A stretch of 64,000 nt of DNA, taken from an uncultured Hyphomonadaceae bacterium (GTDB lineage Bacteria; Pseudomonadota; Alphaproteobacteria; Caulobacterales; Hyphomonadaceae). The translations under genes were made by a program, and so were the position numbers. Below, piece after piece: positions 62,768 through 64,000 of the stretch. Every line of letters begins with the position of its first letter. The stretch's first letter is position 1. The notes beneath the pieces are model-generated. The model saw only the letters and a program-made list of their open reading frames with translations. It did not search any database and was not told where the DNA came from. The stretch is from positions 124,001 to 188,000 of the forward strand of contig CAJXOF010000007.1 in the NCBI GenBank assembly GCA_913057945.1, in the 5' to 3' direction.

Positions 62768-62951
62768 GAGGCACATGCTCATTGATGCAAAACAAGAAGG
62801 TGTCGCAATGACGGTACCGGCCAGACCCGTTATCAGCAGTTTTCGGTCAGTCCATTTTGACATCAAAGTGAAAGCCTTGTGTGAAAATCTGACGATGTAT
62901 GCGAACATCGACTGGCAGGTGCCTCATCAGGATATTCCAGATGCTGCGTGT

Positions 62952-63275
62952 TCAACCGTCCGTAACGCTTGCCGGGTATCCTACATCGGTTGAAGCCGCA
63001 GCGATCAGCTCAGGCGTTGTCGCCGCCGTATCGTAAACCACTTCTGCGATCCTGGCCGCATAATCGATATCGACAGATTTAACGCCCTCGACACGCATCA
63101 TCGCTTTCCTGACAGCAATCGGACATGTCGCGCAGGTCATGTTTCCGATCGTAAAACGGGCTGTCGCCTGTTCGACCTCCACCGAGGCATCCGGAGCATT
63201 CTGCGCGCCGGCGACTGCGAGCCCCCCCGCGAGTGCCAGACCTGCCAGTCCGGCGATCATCCATGTGCGTTTCAT
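62952..63275 (-). CDS. merP: Periplasmic mercury-binding protein MerP
   Basis: 107 residues from ATG 63275 (longer frame to 63398 overlaps merT). Signal peptide ends near AVAGAQ. An HMA domain follows, with GNMTCATCPIAVRKAMMRVE (Cys pair). Binds Hg(II) in the periplasm and passes it to MerT. Fourteen bases after merT. Confidence 0.93.
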   Translation of the reverse strand: MKRTWMIAGLAGLALAGGLAVAGAQNAPDASVEVEQATARFTIGNMTCATCPIAVRKAMMRVEGVKSVDIDYAARIAEVVYDTAATTPELIAAASTDVGYPASVTDG

Positions 63276-63289
63276 ACTTGTCTCCCTGG

Positions 63290-63664
63290 CTAGTAAAATA
63301 ACGGTGCCCATACATCGATGGTCAAGGCCGCCAGCACGACAAGCGCGCCGCTCCACAGGGCGACCTGCTTGACGACTGACGACTGCAAACGGGCGCAATA
63401 GCTACCATCCTCGCAGACACTGGTTTTTCGAAAATAGACATCCCAGAACCCAGCCGCGAGAAATCCGATCGCGACCAGAAGAAAAAGGGGCTTGTAGGGT
63501 TCCAGCGCCGTCAACTGGCCAATCCACGCTCCGGAAACACCGAGACTGATCAGCACAAGCGGCACGATGCAGCAGGATGATGCAAGGAATGCCCCCAGCA
63601 TGCCACCGGCAACAAGCCACCTTGAGCGACGCTCATTTGCTGGGCTGTTTTCCGTACCTGCCAT
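63290..63664 (-). CDS. merT: Mercuric transport protein MerT
   Basis: 124 residues with three membrane segments. The Cys pair SSCCIVPLVLISLGVSGAWI is in the first helix, and the cytoplasmic-loop pair appears as SVCEDGSYCARLQ. Carries Hg(II) from MerP to the cytosol for MerA. First gene of the minus-strand mer operon. Confidence 0.95.
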   Translation of the reverse strand: MAGTENSPANERRSRWLVAGGMLGAFLASSCCIVPLVLISLGVSGAWIGQLTALEPYKPLFLLVAIGFLAAGFWDVYFRKTSVCEDGSYCARLQSSVVKQVALWSGALVVLAALTIDVWAPLFY

Positions 63665-63699
63665 GACCAGCTGTTCCCATTGCTTTATTGATCATGATC

Positions 63700-63730
63700 A
63701 CGTTACGCTCTGTAGTTGGTACAGACACAA
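63700..63730. promoter_or_regulatory. MerR-type operator/promoter of merTPA
   Basis: On the minus strand, TTGTGT (-35) and TAACGT (-10) are separated by 19 bp, the long spacer of MerR-activated promoters. The spacer holds the dyad CTGTA-N5-TACAG (63710-63724), where MerR would bind and untwist the DNA when mercury is present. It lies between divergent merT and merR. Confidence 0.85.
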
Positions 63731-63744
63731 GTGGGTATTTCATC

Positions 63745-64000
63745 ATGGCCATCACATCGCCGCGAGCAGCACTCAAACGGGCTGAACTGGCCGGGCGGCT
63801 CGGCTGCAATCTTGAAACGATCCGCTATTATGAAAAGATCGAATTGCTGCCCGAACCAGCCCGCACGGCAAGTGGCCACCGGCTGTATTCGAATGAAGAT
63901 CAGGTACGACTGCGTTTCATATTGCGAGCCCGCAGCCTCGGCTTCTCCGTGGAAGATGTACGCTCGCTACTTGGCATCAATGATGGCAGGCCGAGCTGCG
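63745..64000 (+). CDS. merR: MerR-family mercury regulator (3' end outside window)
   Basis: 85 codons visible from ATG 63745 before the window ends. The N-terminal winged helix is clear: KRAELAGRLGCNLETIRYYE and RTASGHRLYSNEDQVRLRFI. The last residues, GINDGRPSC, match the first mercury ligand region of MerR (L-x-DG-x-x-SC). The remaining Cys ligands are beyond the edge. Divergent from merTPA across the 19-bp-spacer promoter. Confidence 0.9.
   Translation, partial: MAITSPRAALKRAELAGRLGCNLETIRYYEKIELLPEPARTASGHRLYSNEDQVRLRFILRARSLGFSVEDVRSLLGINDGRPSC

Overview
The window reads as chromosome, or a large replicon, of a GC-rich alphaproteobacterium. The PhyR response regulator, an HWE-type histidine kinase, ATP12, GspN and several TonB-dependent receptors fit Caulobacterales, most likely Hyphomonadaceae; this placement is inference from gene content, not from a marker comparison. 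No phage, integrase or CRISPR array is visible.

Layout. (1) 1-2.1 kb, minus: a two-gene membrane pair of unknown role (a four-TM coiled-coil protein and a truncated vWA-like anchored protein). (2) 2.2-4.8 kb: a small His-containing secreted protein and a ZnuD-like zinc TonB receptor. (3) 4.8-7.7 kb: phyR, a GAF/HWE histidine kinase and a hypothetical protein. (4) 7.7-15.6 kb: housekeeping genes (pccB, atp12, a HAD phosphatase, rluC, crcB, a GH51 arabinofuranosidase, tRNA-Gly). It also holds two copies of a composite palindromic intergenic repeat and a VOC-family gene interrupted by an in-frame TGA. (5) 15.6-34.6 kb: a CAP-domain protein, then a complete type II secretion operon gspC-N ending in a lipoprotein gene. 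Upstream in the same orientation lie a TonB receptor, a 961-residue lipoprotein made of two copies of one module, and a PD40 beta-propeller lipoprotein. Together these look like a secretion system with its own surface-lipoprotein/TonB-receptor uptake pair. (6) 34.6-40.2 kb: a small XRE regulator, a transketolase/PDH-E1-like TPP enzyme, a thioesterase and an AbiE-type toxin-antitoxin pair.

(7) 40.8-60.6 kb is a metal-resistance island. Three near-identical palindromes (ACCC...GGGT, CsoR-type) lie at 40.80, 45.09 and 52.12 kb. They precede, respectively, the copAB block (small Cys/His protein, multicopper oxidase, CopB, DUF2231 fusion), the P-type ATPase block (DUF5676, Cu-ATPase, DUF411, APC permease, K+-channel-like protein) and the csoR gene itself. 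A DUF305 protein and an MBL/rhodanese protein follow the ATPase block, and csoR is followed by a second small Cys/His protein and a cusCBA efflux operon with two CusF-type copper-binding proteins. The inferred logic is that copper displaces CsoR, cytosolic Cu(I) is exported by the ATPase, periplasmic Cu(I) is oxidised by CopA or carried by CusF proteins to the CusCBA channel, and CopB acts at the outer membrane.

(8) 60.7-64.0 kb is a mercury block: merR (truncated by the window end) diverges from merT-merP-merA across a promoter with the 19-bp spacer typical of MerR control. A decayed disulfide-oxidoreductase fragment lies between merP and merA, and a YnfA-family gene follows merA.
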